Assembly: GCF_014651935.1 (NCBI RefSeq)
Contig: NZ_BMXV01000007.1
Location: 186,001 to 250,000 of the forward strand
Direction of reading: 5' to 3'
Length of the DNA: 64,000 bases
Source of the DNA: Marinobacter zhanjiangensis
Lineage (GTDB): Bacteria > Pseudomonadota > Gammaproteobacteria > Pseudomonadales > Oleiphilaceae
Positions 35,650 through 44,436 of the stretch are shown here, piece after piece. How positions within the stretch are numbered: the stretch's first letter is position 1; the number at the start of each line of letters is the position of its first letter. The position numbers and the translations under genes were made by a program. The notes below the pieces were generated by a model, which had not been told where the DNA came from, did no database searches, and saw nothing but the letters and a program-made list of their open reading frames with translations.

Positions 35650-36260
35650 GCCAGGGATACCCCATACCGGCAGGCTTCCTGGAAAAGGAAACCGAGGTCC
35701 GCAAGAGTCGTTTCATCGCCCGGGTCGCCCCGGTGCATGCCCGGGAGCAGGTCAAGGCTCTGGTGCAGCAGGCCTGGCAGGAGCATCCCGATGCCCGCCA
35801 TGTGTGTTGGGCCTACCAGATCGGCACGCCTGGCTCGGCAGCGGAGGCCGCCATGAATGACGACGGCGAGCCCTCGGGCACGGCGGGCAAGCCCATCCTC
35901 AATGTTATCCAGCACAAAGACATGGGCGATGTGGCGGTGATCGTGATCCGCTACTTTGGTGGTATCAAGCTGGGGGCCGGGGGGCTGGTGCGAGCCTATG
36001 CCGGCGCCGCGGAATCGGTCCTTTCCGCCGTGGAGCGGGAGGTAAACCAGCCCATGGAGCAGGTGGTGGTCACGCTTCCGTTTGCTCTTGAACAGCCCCT
36101 GCGGCACTGGTGCGAACAGCATGAGGCGACGCCGGCGGAAACGGTGTACGGTGAAGGCGTCACCATGACGGTGCACCTGCCGGAACCGGCGGTGGATTCC
36201 CTGGTCTCGTTTTGTGAGGCCAATCAGCTGGATTACCATTACGATACGGTGACCGGGTGA
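35646..36260 (+). CDS. YigZ/IMPACT family protein
   Basis: A 204-residue UPF0029 (IMPACT) protein with the C-terminal DUF1949 ferredoxin-like domain. The N-terminal domain shows EKETEVRKSRFIARVAPV, ARHVCWAYQIG and NDDGEPSGTAGKPILNVIQHKDMGDVAVIVIRYFGGIKLGAGGLVRAYA, the family hallmark. DUF1949 follows after residue 135. E. coli YigZ has been proposed to be a dipeptidase-like or translation-associated protein, but the function is unsettled. It starts inside the stop of the sensor kinase gene (ATGA), so it is in the same operon although unrelated in role. Confidence 0.93.
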   Translation: MSQGYPIPAGFLEKETEVRKSRFIARVAPVHAREQVKALVQQAWQEHPDARHVCWAYQIGTPGSAAEAAMNDDGEPSGTAGKPILNVIQHKDMGDVAVIVIRYFGGIKLGAGGLVRAYAGAAESVLSAVEREVNQPMEQVVVTLPFALEQPLRHWCEQHEATPAETVYGEGVTMTVHLPEPAVDSLVSFCEANQLDYHYDTVTG

Positions 36261-36329
36261 GCCAAACCAGCCCGGAGCAATGACCGTAAAACAGAAACAA
36301 AGGACGTACTTCTGAACCGGAGGTCTATT

Positions 36330-36866
36330 ATGGATCGCTCAATGCCGCGCATGGCCCTGCTGCTTGTCGCCCTGGCCGTCCTGATGACGGGCTGCGCATC
36401 CAATGTGGTCACCGATTACGACGCCGGCGCTTCCTATGACAGCTACCAGACCTGGGCGTTTGGCCCCAGCGAGGACAATCGCTACACCACTCTGGACAGT
36501 TCCCGTGTGGAGGCTGCTGTCAGCCGCGAGCTTGAGGCCAAGGCGCTGACCCGGACCGACGCCGGGTCCGCAGACCTTCTGGTCAGTTATCAGATTGATG
36601 ACGTGGAACGGCTGGATACCTCCGGGTTTTCCTACGGTTTTGGCCTGGGGCGCGGAAACTTTGGCTGGGGCATCTCCACGGCACCCCCGGTGCGGGAAGT
36701 GCAGGAAGGCCAGTTGATCATTGACCTGGTGGATACCTCGACCGACAAGGTAGTGTGGCGCGGCACCAGCAAGCGTTACCTGAACCAGAACCAGTCCCCG
36801 GAAACCCGCCAGAAGCTGATCAATGAGGTGGTCGCCGACATGTTCAGCCGTTATCCTCCCGAGTGA
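36330..36866 (+). CDS. DUF4136 lipoprotein
   Basis: Outer-membrane or periplasmic lipoprotein of 178 residues. The signal peptide ends in lipobox LMTGC (Cys about residue 22), followed by a DUF4136 domain that begins VVTDYDAGASYDSYQTWAFGPS, the usual pattern for this family, and includes a GTSKRYLNQNQSPETRQKLINEVVADMFSRYPP end. It has a clear GGAGG site upstream of the ATG at 36330. The last 4 bases overlap a possible GTG of the next gene, though that gene more likely starts at 36890. Function unknown. Confidence 0.9.
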   Translation: MDRSMPRMALLLVALAVLMTGCASNVVTDYDAGASYDSYQTWAFGPSEDNRYTTLDSSRVEAAVSRELEAKALTRTDAGSADLLVSYQIDDVERLDTSGFSYGFGLGRGNFGWGISTAPPVREVQEGQLIIDLVDTSTDKVVWRGTSKRYLNQNQSPETRQKLINEVVADMFSRYPPE

Positions 36867-36889
36867 ATCAGCGGATTACAGGAGATGAT

Positions 36890-37246
36890 GTGAAAAAACG
36901 CGGAACCGGCGGCCTGGTATTTTCCACCGAGCAGGGCCGCATGTGCCCGGAATGCCGCAACCCTCTGGACCAGTGCACCTGCAAGGCGCAGCCAGAACCG
37001 GCTGGTGATGGTGTAGTGCGGGTCAGCCGTGAGACCAAGGGCCGCAAAGGCAAGGGAGTTACCCTGGTAACCGGCATTCCGCTGGCGGGCAAGGAACTCA
37101 AGGACTTCGCCAAGAAGCTCAAGGCCAAATGCGGCACCGGCGGCACCGTCAAGGACAATGTGGTGGAGATCCAGGGCGACCAGCGGGACATTCTGGTCCC
37201 GATCCTGCAGGAACAGGGCTGGACAGTGAAACGGGCCGGCGGATAA
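36890..37246 (+). CDS. Sui1/YciH-type translation initiation factor homologue
   Basis: Small cytosolic protein of 118 residues related to eukaryotic eIF1 (SUI1) and E. coli YciH. It has a Cys-rich N terminus (MCPECRNPLDQCTC, a possible zinc knuckle) and the SUI1 core (VTLVTGIPLAGKELKDFAKKLKAKCGTGGTVKDNVVEIQGDQRD), which is the signature that binds the ribosomal P site. The start is GTG at 36890 with AGGAGATGAT directly upstream; a GTG at 36863 overlapping the previous gene is less likely. YciH in E. coli inhibits translation during stress. Confidence 0.92.
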   Translation: MKKRGTGGLVFSTEQGRMCPECRNPLDQCTCKAQPEPAGDGVVRVSRETKGRKGKGVTLVTGIPLAGKELKDFAKKLKAKCGTGGTVKDNVVEIQGDQRDILVPILQEQGWTVKRAGG

Positions 37247-37364
37247 TACTGGCCGGGCTCAGCAGCTTCTCGCACAGACTTTTCTCTCAGGGCTTTGTTG
37301 ATTGGTCAGGGTATTCGCAACCCTGGTCGGGCTCTGTACTTCCAGAACAGACAGGGGATCGGAT

Positions 37365-38621
37365 ATGCACGTACTGGTGATGGGCGCCGGTGTTGTTGGT
37401 GTGACCACCGCATGGTATCTGAAACAGGCTGGCCACGACGTGACCGTGGTGGATCGTCAGCCCCGCGCGGGGACCGAGACCAGCTACGCCAACGGCGGCC
37501 AGATCTCCGTGTCCCATGCCGAACCCTGGGCCAATCCGTCGGCGCCGCTGAAGGTGCTGAAGTGGCTGAATCAGCCCGACGCACCCTTGCTGTTCAGGCT
37601 GAAGCTGGACCCGGCCCAGTGGATCTGGGGCCTGAAGTTCCTGACCCAGTGCACCTCGAAGCGTGCGGCCTGGAACATCCGTCAGATGGTCAATCTGGGC
37701 ATATACAGCCGCAGTCAGCTACAGGCCCTGAGAAGCGAGTTGGTGCTGGACTATGATCACCTGGAGAAGGGCATCCTGCACTTCTACACCAGCGAGAAGG
37801 AATTCGATGCCGCCCGCGAGCCTACCCGCATCATGCAGGACCTGGGCTGCGACCGGCAGATTATCGGTGCTGACAGGGCGCTGGAACTGGAACCGGCCCT
37901 GAAGCCCATCGCCAACCGTATTGCCGGGGCCACGTTCACTCAGGAAGATGAATCCGGCGATGCCCGCAAGTTCACCCAGGAGCTGGCAAAGAAGGCGGAG
38001 AAAGCCGGGGTGGAATTCTTCTATGACACCGAGGTGGTCGGCTTCGAGAATACCCGTGACAGTGTTCAGGGCGTTGGTGTCATTGGCCCGGATGGCTGCC
38101 ATCGCACCTTGCGCATGGATAGCTATGTGCTGAGCCTGGGCAGCTATAGCGCCCACTTCGCCCGCAAGCTGGGTTTCTTCCTCAATATCTATCCGGCCAA
38201 GGGCTATTCCATTACCGCGCCGGTGAAAAACGAGGAGGCGGCATTCCAGGTAAGCCTGACGGATGATGAGTACAAGCTGGTTTATTCACGCCTGGGTAAT
38301 CGCTTACGGATTGCCGGTACCGCCGAGCTGGCCGGTTATGACCGGGATCTCAATCTGGTCCGGTGCAACGCTATTGTGCGCCGGGCCGCGGAGATCATGC
38401 CGGAGGGAGCCTACTGGGATCAGTGCGAATTCTGGACCGGCCTGCGGCCTGCCACGCCCTCGAACGTTCCCTATGTCGGCAAGAGTCCATTAAATAATCT
38501 GTACCTGAATACCGGACACGGGACCCTGGGGTGGACCCACTCCTGTGGGTCTGCTGCCTCGCTTGCCGATATCGTTTCGGGCCGGAAACCAGAGTTGGAC
38601 TTCGACTTTACTGGCCTGTAA
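37365..38621 (+). CDS. dadA: D-amino acid dehydrogenase small subunit
   Basis: FAD-dependent D-amino acid dehydrogenase that deaminates D-alanine and other D-amino acids, feeding electrons to the respiratory chain. It is 418 residues, the DadA length. The start MHVLVMGAGVVGVTTAWYLKQAGHDVTVVDRQ holds the FAD-binding GxGxxG motif; NGGQISVSHAEPWANP and the C-terminal GHGTLGWTHSCGSA are DadA markers. The ATG at 37365 comes after GGGGATCGGAT. Ammonium released would add to the nitrogen supply; there is no dadX racemase next to it. It converges back-to-back with mrpG. Confidence 0.95.
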   Translation: MHVLVMGAGVVGVTTAWYLKQAGHDVTVVDRQPRAGTETSYANGGQISVSHAEPWANPSAPLKVLKWLNQPDAPLLFRLKLDPAQWIWGLKFLTQCTSKRAAWNIRQMVNLGIYSRSQLQALRSELVLDYDHLEKGILHFYTSEKEFDAAREPTRIMQDLGCDRQIIGADRALELEPALKPIANRIAGATFTQEDESGDARKFTQELAKKAEKAGVEFFYDTEVVGFENTRDSVQGVGVIGPDGCHRTLRMDSYVLSLGSYSAHFARKLGFFLNIYPAKGYSITAPVKNEEAAFQVSLTDDEYKLVYSRLGNRLRIAGTAELAGYDRDLNLVRCNAIVRRAAEIMPEGAYWDQCEFWTGLRPATPSNVPYVGKSPLNNLYLNTGHGTLGWTHSCGSAASLADIVSGRKPELDFDFTGL

Positions 38622-38963
38622 TCACTGCTCCCAGGGCTGCCCCCGGGTTTCCTCCGAACGTTCCACATTCAAATGCATGGCCGCCTTGGCCAGGAAGTTG
38701 GCGCTGACCGGTGCCGTCAGGAACAGAAACGCCGTAATCAGTATCTCGGTAATGGCAATTTCGCCGGTCGACAGCGTGAAGTACAGCATTGAGGCAATGA
38801 CCACGCTGCCCACACCCAGGGTTGTGGCCTTGGTGGGGCCATGCAGGCGGGCGTAGAAGTCCGGTAACCGGACCAGGCCGATGGCGCCGACCAGTGTGAA
38901 GAAGCCGCCAGCCAACAGCAGCAGGCTGACAATCCATTCGGCGACGGGATGCAATGAACCCAT
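38622..38963 (-). CDS. mrpG: Mrp-type Na+/H+ antiporter subunit G
   Basis: Small membrane subunit of 113 residues with three helices, last gene of the Mrp operon. Typical features: LLLLAGGFFTLVGAIGLVRLPDFYARLHGPTKATTLG near the start, which is the MnhG/PhaG signature, and a hydrophilic tail. The ATG at 38963 has GGAGCGCA upstream; the longer frame to 39029 lies in mrpF. It is directly back-to-back with dadA, the stops being adjacent. Confidence 0.92.
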   Translation of the reverse strand: MGSLHPVAEWIVSLLLLAGGFFTLVGAIGLVRLPDFYARLHGPTKATTLGVGSVVIASMLYFTLSTGEIAITEILITAFLFLTAPVSANFLAKAAMHLNVERSEETRGQPWEQ

Positions 38964-38973
38964 GGTGCGCTCC

Positions 38974-39243
38974 TTATTCGATGACGCTGCCGCGTTTGAG
39001 GTATTTTGCCAGGGCCACGGTACCCACAAAGCCCATAATGGCCATTAACAGGGCCACTTCCAGATACAGACGGGTACCCAGGGCCACATCCAGCAGGATC
39101 ACCAGTGCTATGCCGTTAATGTACAGCGTGTCCAGCGCCAGGATACGGTCCGGTGCATCCGGCCCCTTCACCAGTCGATACACATTGAGCAGGGCGGCGG
39201 CAGAGACCATGGCAAGAGTTACGTAGAGAGCAATGGTGATCAT
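38974..39243 (-). CDS. mrpF: Mrp-type Na+/H+ antiporter subunit F
   Basis: 89-residue membrane subunit with three helices, ending ...AKYLKRGSVIE. It carries the MnhF mark YRLVKGPDAPDRILALDTLYINGIALVILLD. The MrpF Asp residues (in GPDAPDR and ALDTLY) are conserved in the family. Overlaps mrpE by 4 bases and lies 10 bases upstream of mrpG. Confidence 0.92.
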   Translation of the reverse strand: MITIALYVTLAMVSAAALLNVYRLVKGPDAPDRILALDTLYINGIALVILLDVALGTRLYLEVALLMAIMGFVGTVALAKYLKRGSVIE

Positions 39244-39731
39244 TGGAACATCTCCAGCAGAGGCTTCTCATAACGCTCATGGATTGTGCGGATCAGCTCG
39301 GCCTCATCATCCACATCCAGCGCGTGAATCAGCAACAGCCTGCCGTCATCGCTGACATCGCTGCTGACCGTGCCCGGCGTCAGCGAGATGGTGCTCGCCA
39401 GTATGGTAACGCCCAGGGGGTGGTTCAGCGTCAGCGGATAGGACACGAATGCCGGCCGCGGGCGACGGGGGTTCAGGATCAGAATCGTCACCGTGATACT
39501 GGCAACGATAATGTCATAAAAAACGACCACCAGGTAACGCACCAGAACCCAGGGCCTGCTCAGGCGGGGATGGTCAGGCCAGAACCGGTGCGTAATCTGC
39601 GGAATGACAATGGCCAGAATCAGGCCCATTACCACACTGGCGCCGGACACCCCATCTGCCAGGAATTGCCATACCACAAACAGGGCAACAGTCAGCCAGG
39701 GCTGCGGAAAGCCCAGACGTTCAGCAGTCAT
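39240..39731 (-). CDS. mrpE: Mrp-type Na+/H+ antiporter subunit E
   Basis: 163-residue subunit with two or three N-terminal helices and a cytosolic C-terminal domain; the marker sequence HPLGVTILASTISLTPGTVSSDVSDDGRLLLIHALDVDDEAEL is the classic MnhE region. Its role in the complex is structural and needed for antiport. Overlaps mrpD and mrpF by 4 bases each. Confidence 0.93.
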   Translation of the reverse strand: MTAERLGFPQPWLTVALFVVWQFLADGVSGASVVMGLILAIVIPQITHRFWPDHPRLSRPWVLVRYLVVVFYDIIVASITVTILILNPRRPRPAFVSYPLTLNHPLGVTILASTISLTPGTVSSDVSDDGRLLLIHALDVDDEAELIRTIHERYEKPLLEMFQ

Positions 39732-41248
39732 GATTCGTCCTCCCCGACCATTCTGGCGTCCAGTATGCTGGTATAGGCGGATGCGTCCCGCAGTTGCTCG
39801 GCGGTGGCATCGGTGTAATCGCTCAATGGACCGGCGGCCACCACGATGGCAATACTCATGGCAATCAGGGCGCCCGCGCCGACCGTGTGGGGGAAGGTCA
39901 GTTTCTCCGGGTTGTTGATGTGACCTTCAACGTTGCGCCAGAACACGATACTGCCCGCGCGACTGTAGGCCACCAGGGATATGAACCCGGACAGCAGGAT
40001 TACCGCCCACAGCGCCGCCATCGCCACACCCGGGGTAGCCGCGTTCATGATCAGCAGCTTGGCGAAGAAGCCGCTGAGCGGCGGAAGGCCGGTGGCGGAG
40101 ACGGCGCCCAGCATGAACATCACGCTGATAAACGTGCGGTTGGGCATGCGCGGGGCGGTCACGATCTTGTCGGTCGCAGACCCCCGCTGGGCAGCGATCA
40201 TATCCACCACCAGGAACAGGCCGGCGGCTACCCAGGTGGTATGCACCAGATAGAACAGGGCGGCCGACAGACCGGCTTCGTTGAGCAGCGAAAACGCTGC
40301 CAGAATGGTGCCCACGGAGACCACCACCTGCCAGGCGACCAGCGTGCGCAGACCGGCGGAGCCAATCATGCCAATCATCCCCAGCACTATCGTCAGCAGC
40401 GCCAGCGGGAATATCCAGTCCATGCCAAGGTGGGCCAGGGCGCCGGCATTTTCACCGAAGATCAGCGTGTAAACGCGGATGATCGCGTAAACCCCCACCT
40501 TGGTCATTACCGCGAACAGGGCCGCCACCGGTGCCGTAGCGGCGGCATAGGCCTTCGGCAGCCAGAAGGTCAGCGGAATCAGCGCGGCCTTGAGGGCGAA
40601 CACCACCAGCAGGATCATGCCACCGGCCTCCACCAGGGGCAGCTTGTCGGCAGCCAGGGTGGGAATGGTCACCGCCAGGTCTGCCATGTTGAGGGTGCCG
40701 GTGACGCTGTAGATCATGCCCACGGCGACCAGGAACATGGCCGAGCCGATCAGGTTGAGCACCACATAATGCAGCCCCGGAATCGTGCGCTGCTTGCCGT
40801 CGCCGTGGAGCAGCAGGCCGTAGGAGGCAATCAGTAACACCTCAAAGGCAACAAACAGGTTGAACAGGTCGCCGGTCAGGAAGGCGATGTTCAGGCCCAT
40901 AAGCTGGAACAGGAACAGGGCGTGGAACTGGCGGCTGTCCACGTCGGTGCGCCCCATGGAATAGAGATGGCTGAAAAGCCCCAGCAGTGCTGTCATGAAC
41001 AGCATCAGTGCTGCCAGCCGGTCGAGCACCATCACGATGCCGAAGGGGGGCGCCCAGTTACCGAAGGCGTACACCCGGTAACTGCCATCGGCGGCCATCA
41101 TCAGCAGGATGATGGTACTTGCCAGCAGCAGGCCGGTGGTGATCAGCCCCAGGGTACGACGCAGTCTCAGAGGCGCGTAGCCCATGAACACCTGCAGGAA
41201 GCCGCCAATCAGCGGAATCAGGATCGGCGCGATAAGCCAGTGGTTCAT
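39728..41248 (-). CDS. mrpD: Mrp-type Na+/H+ antiporter subunit D
   Basis: Integral membrane protein of 506 residues with about 14 helices, homologous to the proton-pumping NuoM/NuoN subunits of complex I. Typical is the discontinuous-helix region with the key Lys in ALKAALIPLTFWLPKAYAAATAPVAALFAVMTKVGVYAIIRV; the charged Glu on TM5 is in the FVAFEVLLIASYGLLLHG segment. Overlaps mrpC and mrpE by 4 bases. With MrpA it forms the two antiporter-like channels. Confidence 0.95.
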   Translation of the reverse strand: MNHWLIAPILIPLIGGFLQVFMGYAPLRLRRTLGLITTGLLLASTIILLMMAADGSYRVYAFGNWAPPFGIVMVLDRLAALMLFMTALLGLFSHLYSMGRTDVDSRQFHALFLFQLMGLNIAFLTGDLFNLFVAFEVLLIASYGLLLHGDGKQRTIPGLHYVVLNLIGSAMFLVAVGMIYSVTGTLNMADLAVTIPTLAADKLPLVEAGGMILLVVFALKAALIPLTFWLPKAYAAATAPVAALFAVMTKVGVYAIIRVYTLIFGENAGALAHLGMDWIFPLALLTIVLGMIGMIGSAGLRTLVAWQVVVSVGTILAAFSLLNEAGLSAALFYLVHTTWVAAGLFLVVDMIAAQRGSATDKIVTAPRMPNRTFISVMFMLGAVSATGLPPLSGFFAKLLIMNAATPGVAMAALWAVILLSGFISLVAYSRAGSIVFWRNVEGHINNPEKLTFPHTVGAGALIAMSIAIVVAAGPLSDYTDATAEQLRDASAYTSILDARMVGEDES

Positions 41249-41625
41249 TGGCCGGTCTCCTCCCGGGGCGGGTTGGTGTGCTTGGCTTCTTCTGGCAGAT
41301 CGGTGCGGCGCGTGCCGTCGACGTGGTCATCATCCGTGTCGGCCTTTGCGCGCAGGGCCAGGACGACCGCAAAGGCGGTCATGGCAAAGCCGATCACGAT
41401 GGCGGTCAGCACCAGTGCCTGGGGCAGGGGGTCGGAATAGACCTCGGTGCTGCCGATGATCGGCTGGCCGCCGGTCATCAGGCGCCCGCTGGAAAACAGG
41501 AACAGGTTAACGCCGTAGGAAAGCAGGGTAAGCCCCACCACCACCGGGAAGGTACGGGCGCGAAGCACCAGGTAGACCCCGGCGAACGTCAGTGTCCCGA
41601 TAATCAGTGCGTAGGCGATTTCCAT
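41245..41625 (-). CDS. mrpC: Mrp-type Na+/H+ antiporter subunit C
   Basis: 126-residue protein homologous to NuoK, with three helices. VYLVLRARTFPVVVGLTLLSYGVNLFLFSSGRL and DPLPQALVLTAIVIGFAMTAFAVVLALR are the family segments. The C-terminal tail (DTDDDHVDGTRRTDLPEEAKHTNP) is hydrophilic and variable. It lies 3 bases after mrpA/B and overlaps mrpD by 4. Confidence 0.95.
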   Translation of the reverse strand: MEIAYALIIGTLTFAGVYLVLRARTFPVVVGLTLLSYGVNLFLFSSGRLMTGGQPIIGSTEVYSDPLPQALVLTAIVIGFAMTAFAVVLALRAKADTDDDHVDGTRRTDLPEEAKHTNPPREETGQ

Positions 41626-41628
41626 GGG

Positions 41629-44436
41629 TTACGACTCCTGCCGTGCTTCGGTTCGACTCATGGGCCGGCCAGTGGGTGTCAGCTTGCCCAGGCTGACCAG
41701 AGCCAGCAGGGTCGCACCCACCACTGTCAGGTACACCCCGAGGTCGAAGACCAGCGCCGAGGCGACCTCGAATTTGCCCACCACTGGCCACGTCAGATAC
41801 GTGAACGTGGAGGTCAGGAACGGGTAGTCAAACATCAGGCTGGCGGCACCGGCGACGGTGGCGAAGAACAGCCCCAGGGCCAGTACGTTGTGATAGCGCA
41901 GGTTGACCCTTGCCTGGGTCCAGTGGTTGCCGCTGGCAATGTACTGGATCAGCAGGGCGATGGCGGTAATCAGGCCGGCAATGAACCCGCCACCGGGCAG
42001 GTTATGGCCGCGCAGGAAGATGTACGCAGACACCATCAGCGCCAGCGGCAGCAGAGGCCGTGACATCTGTTTGAGCATGGTGGGGTGGGCGTCAAAGGCC
42101 CAGGGATGGCCCTGGCCGTCGGTGGATGGCGCCTGCAGTTCGCGGTTGCGCAGCATGGCGTAGATGCCCAGCGCGGCAATCGCCAGCACGGTGATTTCGC
42201 CCAGGGTATCGAAGCCCCGGAAGTCCACCAGAATCACGTTGACCACGTTGGTGCCGCCGCCCCCGGGCTTGCTGTTCTCGATGAAATAGTCGGAAATGGA
42301 ACTGAACGGGCTGGTCAGCATGGCCAGCGTGACGGCCGCCATCCCCAGACCGGCCACGCCGGCAAGGGTCAGGTCACGCACGTGGCGGGCCTTCGAGTCT
42401 TCGGACGGGGTCCAGGAGGGCAGGTAGAACAGTGCCAGCATCAGCAGCACGATGGTTACCACCTCCACCGAAATCTGGGTCATGGCCAGATCCGGCGCGG
42501 AAAGACGCGCAAAGGTCAGTGACACGAACAGCCCCACCACGCTGAGCATGATCAGCGAGGTCAGCCGCTCCCGGCGGATATAGACCGTGGCAAAAGTGCA
42601 GAAGATCAGAATGGCAGCACCAATGGCCGTGGGCCAGTCAATGGGCGTCAGGCCATCGCTGCCGATCAGGGTCATGCCCCACAGGGGTGCCAGGGCGACC
42701 ACCACGGCGCTGAGCACCAGCAGCGTGGCGTAGCGTTGCAGCGAGCCGTTCTCCAGCAGCGCGGTCAGGCTCCTGGCCCGTTCCACCACCCAGGACACCA
42801 CTGCCTCGAAAACCGCCTTCTCGTCGATCTCCCGGAAACGGGCATGGAACTCGAAGAGCTTATGGCGCTGGGAATACATGAGCAGGCCGCCTACAAACGC
42901 CGCAAGACTCATCATCAGCGGCAGGTTGAAGCCGTGGAACACCGCCAGGCCATAATCCGGCACCTCGCCACCCAGGGTCGCGGAAGCCGCGGCCTGCAGC
43001 AGCGGGCCCACCGAGAACGCCGGAAACACGCCCACCAGGATGCAGGCCACCACCAGGATTTCTACGGGAATCTTCATGTACCGGGGCGGCTCATGAGGCG
43101 GGTAGATGGGCAGGTTACGGGGCGCACCGTTGAAAAATACATCGTGAATAAAGCGGGCTGAATAGGCCACCGCGAAGATACCCGCCAGCGTGGCCACGAT
43201 GGGCGGAACCCATGCCCAGATACCGGGCAGGTTCAGGCTCAGGGCCTCGGCAAAGAACATCTCCTTGGACAGGAAGCCATTCAGCAATGGCACCCCGGCC
43301 ATGGACGCCGCCGCCACCATCGCCAGCGTGGCGGTGTGGGGCATGAAGTGCCAGAGGCCGTTGATCTGGCGCATGTCGCGGGAGCCGGTCTCGTGGTCGA
43401 TGATGCCGGCGGCCATGAACAGCGAGGCCTTGAAGATGGCGTGGTTGATGATATGGAACAGCGCCGCTACCGCCGCCAGCTTGGTGCCCATGCCCAGCAG
43501 CAGCGTGATCAGGCCCAGGTGACTGACGGTGGAGTACGCCAGCAGGCCCTTGAGGTCATGCTTGAACAGCGCCACATAGGCGCCGATCAGCAGGGTGGCC
43601 ATGCCGGTGAAGCTGACCATGAAGAACCATTGCTCGGTGCCGGCCAGCGCCGGATACAGTCGCGCCATCAGGAAGATACCCGCCTTCACCATGGTGGCGG
43701 AGTGCAGGTACGCGGATACCGGCGTCGGCGCCTGCATGGCGTGGGGCAGCCAGAAATGGAACGGGAACTGGGCGGATTTGGTGAACGCGCCCAGCAGCAC
43801 CAGGGTCAGCGCATAGGGGTAGAGGGCGTGAGCCTTGATCTGATCGCCGGCGGCCAGCACCACGTCCAGCTCGAAGGAGCCGACAATACGACCGATCAGC
43901 AGGATACCCGCCAGCAACGCCAGGCCACCACCGCCCGTGATCGCCAGGGCCATGCGGGCGCCACGCCGGGCATCCTGCTTGTGGTTCCAGAAACTGATCA
44001 GCAGGAACGAGGTCAGGCTGGTGAGCTCCCAGAACACCATCATCAGCAACAGATTGCTGGACAGCACGATACCGAGCATGGAACCCATGAAGCACAGCAG
44101 CATGGCGTAGAACTTGCCAATGTTCTCGCTGGGCTTCAGGTAGTAGCGGGCATAAAGGATGATCAGCAGCCCGATCAGCAGGATCAGCAGCGCGAACATC
44201 AGCGACAGGCCGTCCAGCCGGAAGCTGAAGTTGATGCCCAGCTGCGGCAGCCACTCCAGTGTCTGAACGATGGCGCCGCCCTCTGCCAGGGTGCTCCACA
44301 TGGGGAACAGAGTGGCCAGTGCCAGTAGCGCCGGCACCGAGGAGGCTATGGCAATGGCGGTTCGACCGGCCTGGGCGAACAGGGGCGCCGCAATGGCCCC
44401 GAGAAACGGTAGTAGCACCACCAGCGACAGTGTCAT
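41629..44436 (-). CDS. Mrp-type Na+/H+ antiporter subunit A fused to B
   Basis: A 935-residue membrane protein: first gene of the operon. The N-terminal two thirds are MrpA, homologous to NuoL/NuoM, with FWELTSLTSFLLISFWNHKQDARRGARMAL near 140-170 and the KSAQFPFHFWLPHAMQAPTPVSAYLHSATMVKAGIFLMARLYP channel region near 235-275; a DUF4040-like part follows at about 620-690. From about residue 790 the MrpB domain begins (SRPLLPLALMVSAYIFLRGHNLPGGGFIAGLI). MrpA and MrpB are separate genes in Bacillus; here they are one chain, the group-1 arrangement seen in many proteobacteria. The complex expels Na+ for H+, needed in marine, alkaline or high-salt conditions. Confidence 0.94.
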   Translation of the reverse strand: MTLSLVVLLPFLGAIAAPLFAQAGRTAIAIASSVPALLALATLFPMWSTLAEGGAIVQTLEWLPQLGINFSFRLDGLSLMFALLILLIGLLIILYARYYLKPSENIGKFYAMLLCFMGSMLGIVLSSNLLLMMVFWELTSLTSFLLISFWNHKQDARRGARMALAITGGGGLALLAGILLIGRIVGSFELDVVLAAGDQIKAHALYPYALTLVLLGAFTKSAQFPFHFWLPHAMQAPTPVSAYLHSATMVKAGIFLMARLYPALAGTEQWFFMVSFTGMATLLIGAYVALFKHDLKGLLAYSTVSHLGLITLLLGMGTKLAAVAALFHIINHAIFKASLFMAAGIIDHETGSRDMRQINGLWHFMPHTATLAMVAAASMAGVPLLNGFLSKEMFFAEALSLNLPGIWAWVPPIVATLAGIFAVAYSARFIHDVFFNGAPRNLPIYPPHEPPRYMKIPVEILVVACILVGVFPAFSVGPLLQAAASATLGGEVPDYGLAVFHGFNLPLMMSLAAFVGGLLMYSQRHKLFEFHARFREIDEKAVFEAVVSWVVERARSLTALLENGSLQRYATLLVLSAVVVALAPLWGMTLIGSDGLTPIDWPTAIGAAILIFCTFATVYIRRERLTSLIMLSVVGLFVSLTFARLSAPDLAMTQISVEVVTIVLLMLALFYLPSWTPSEDSKARHVRDLTLAGVAGLGMAAVTLAMLTSPFSSISDYFIENSKPGGGGTNVVNVILVDFRGFDTLGEITVLAIAALGIYAMLRNRELQAPSTDGQGHPWAFDAHPTMLKQMSRPLLPLALMVSAYIFLRGHNLPGGGFIAGLITAIALLIQYIASGNHWTQARVNLRYHNVLALGLFFATVAGAASLMFDYPFLTSTFTYLTWPVVGKFEVASALVFDLGVYLTVVGATLLALVSLGKLTPTGRPMSRTEARQES

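Noticed and set aside
39794..40837. 347-codon plus-strand frame over mrpD
   Set aside because: Antisense to the complete mrpD gene; biased composition.
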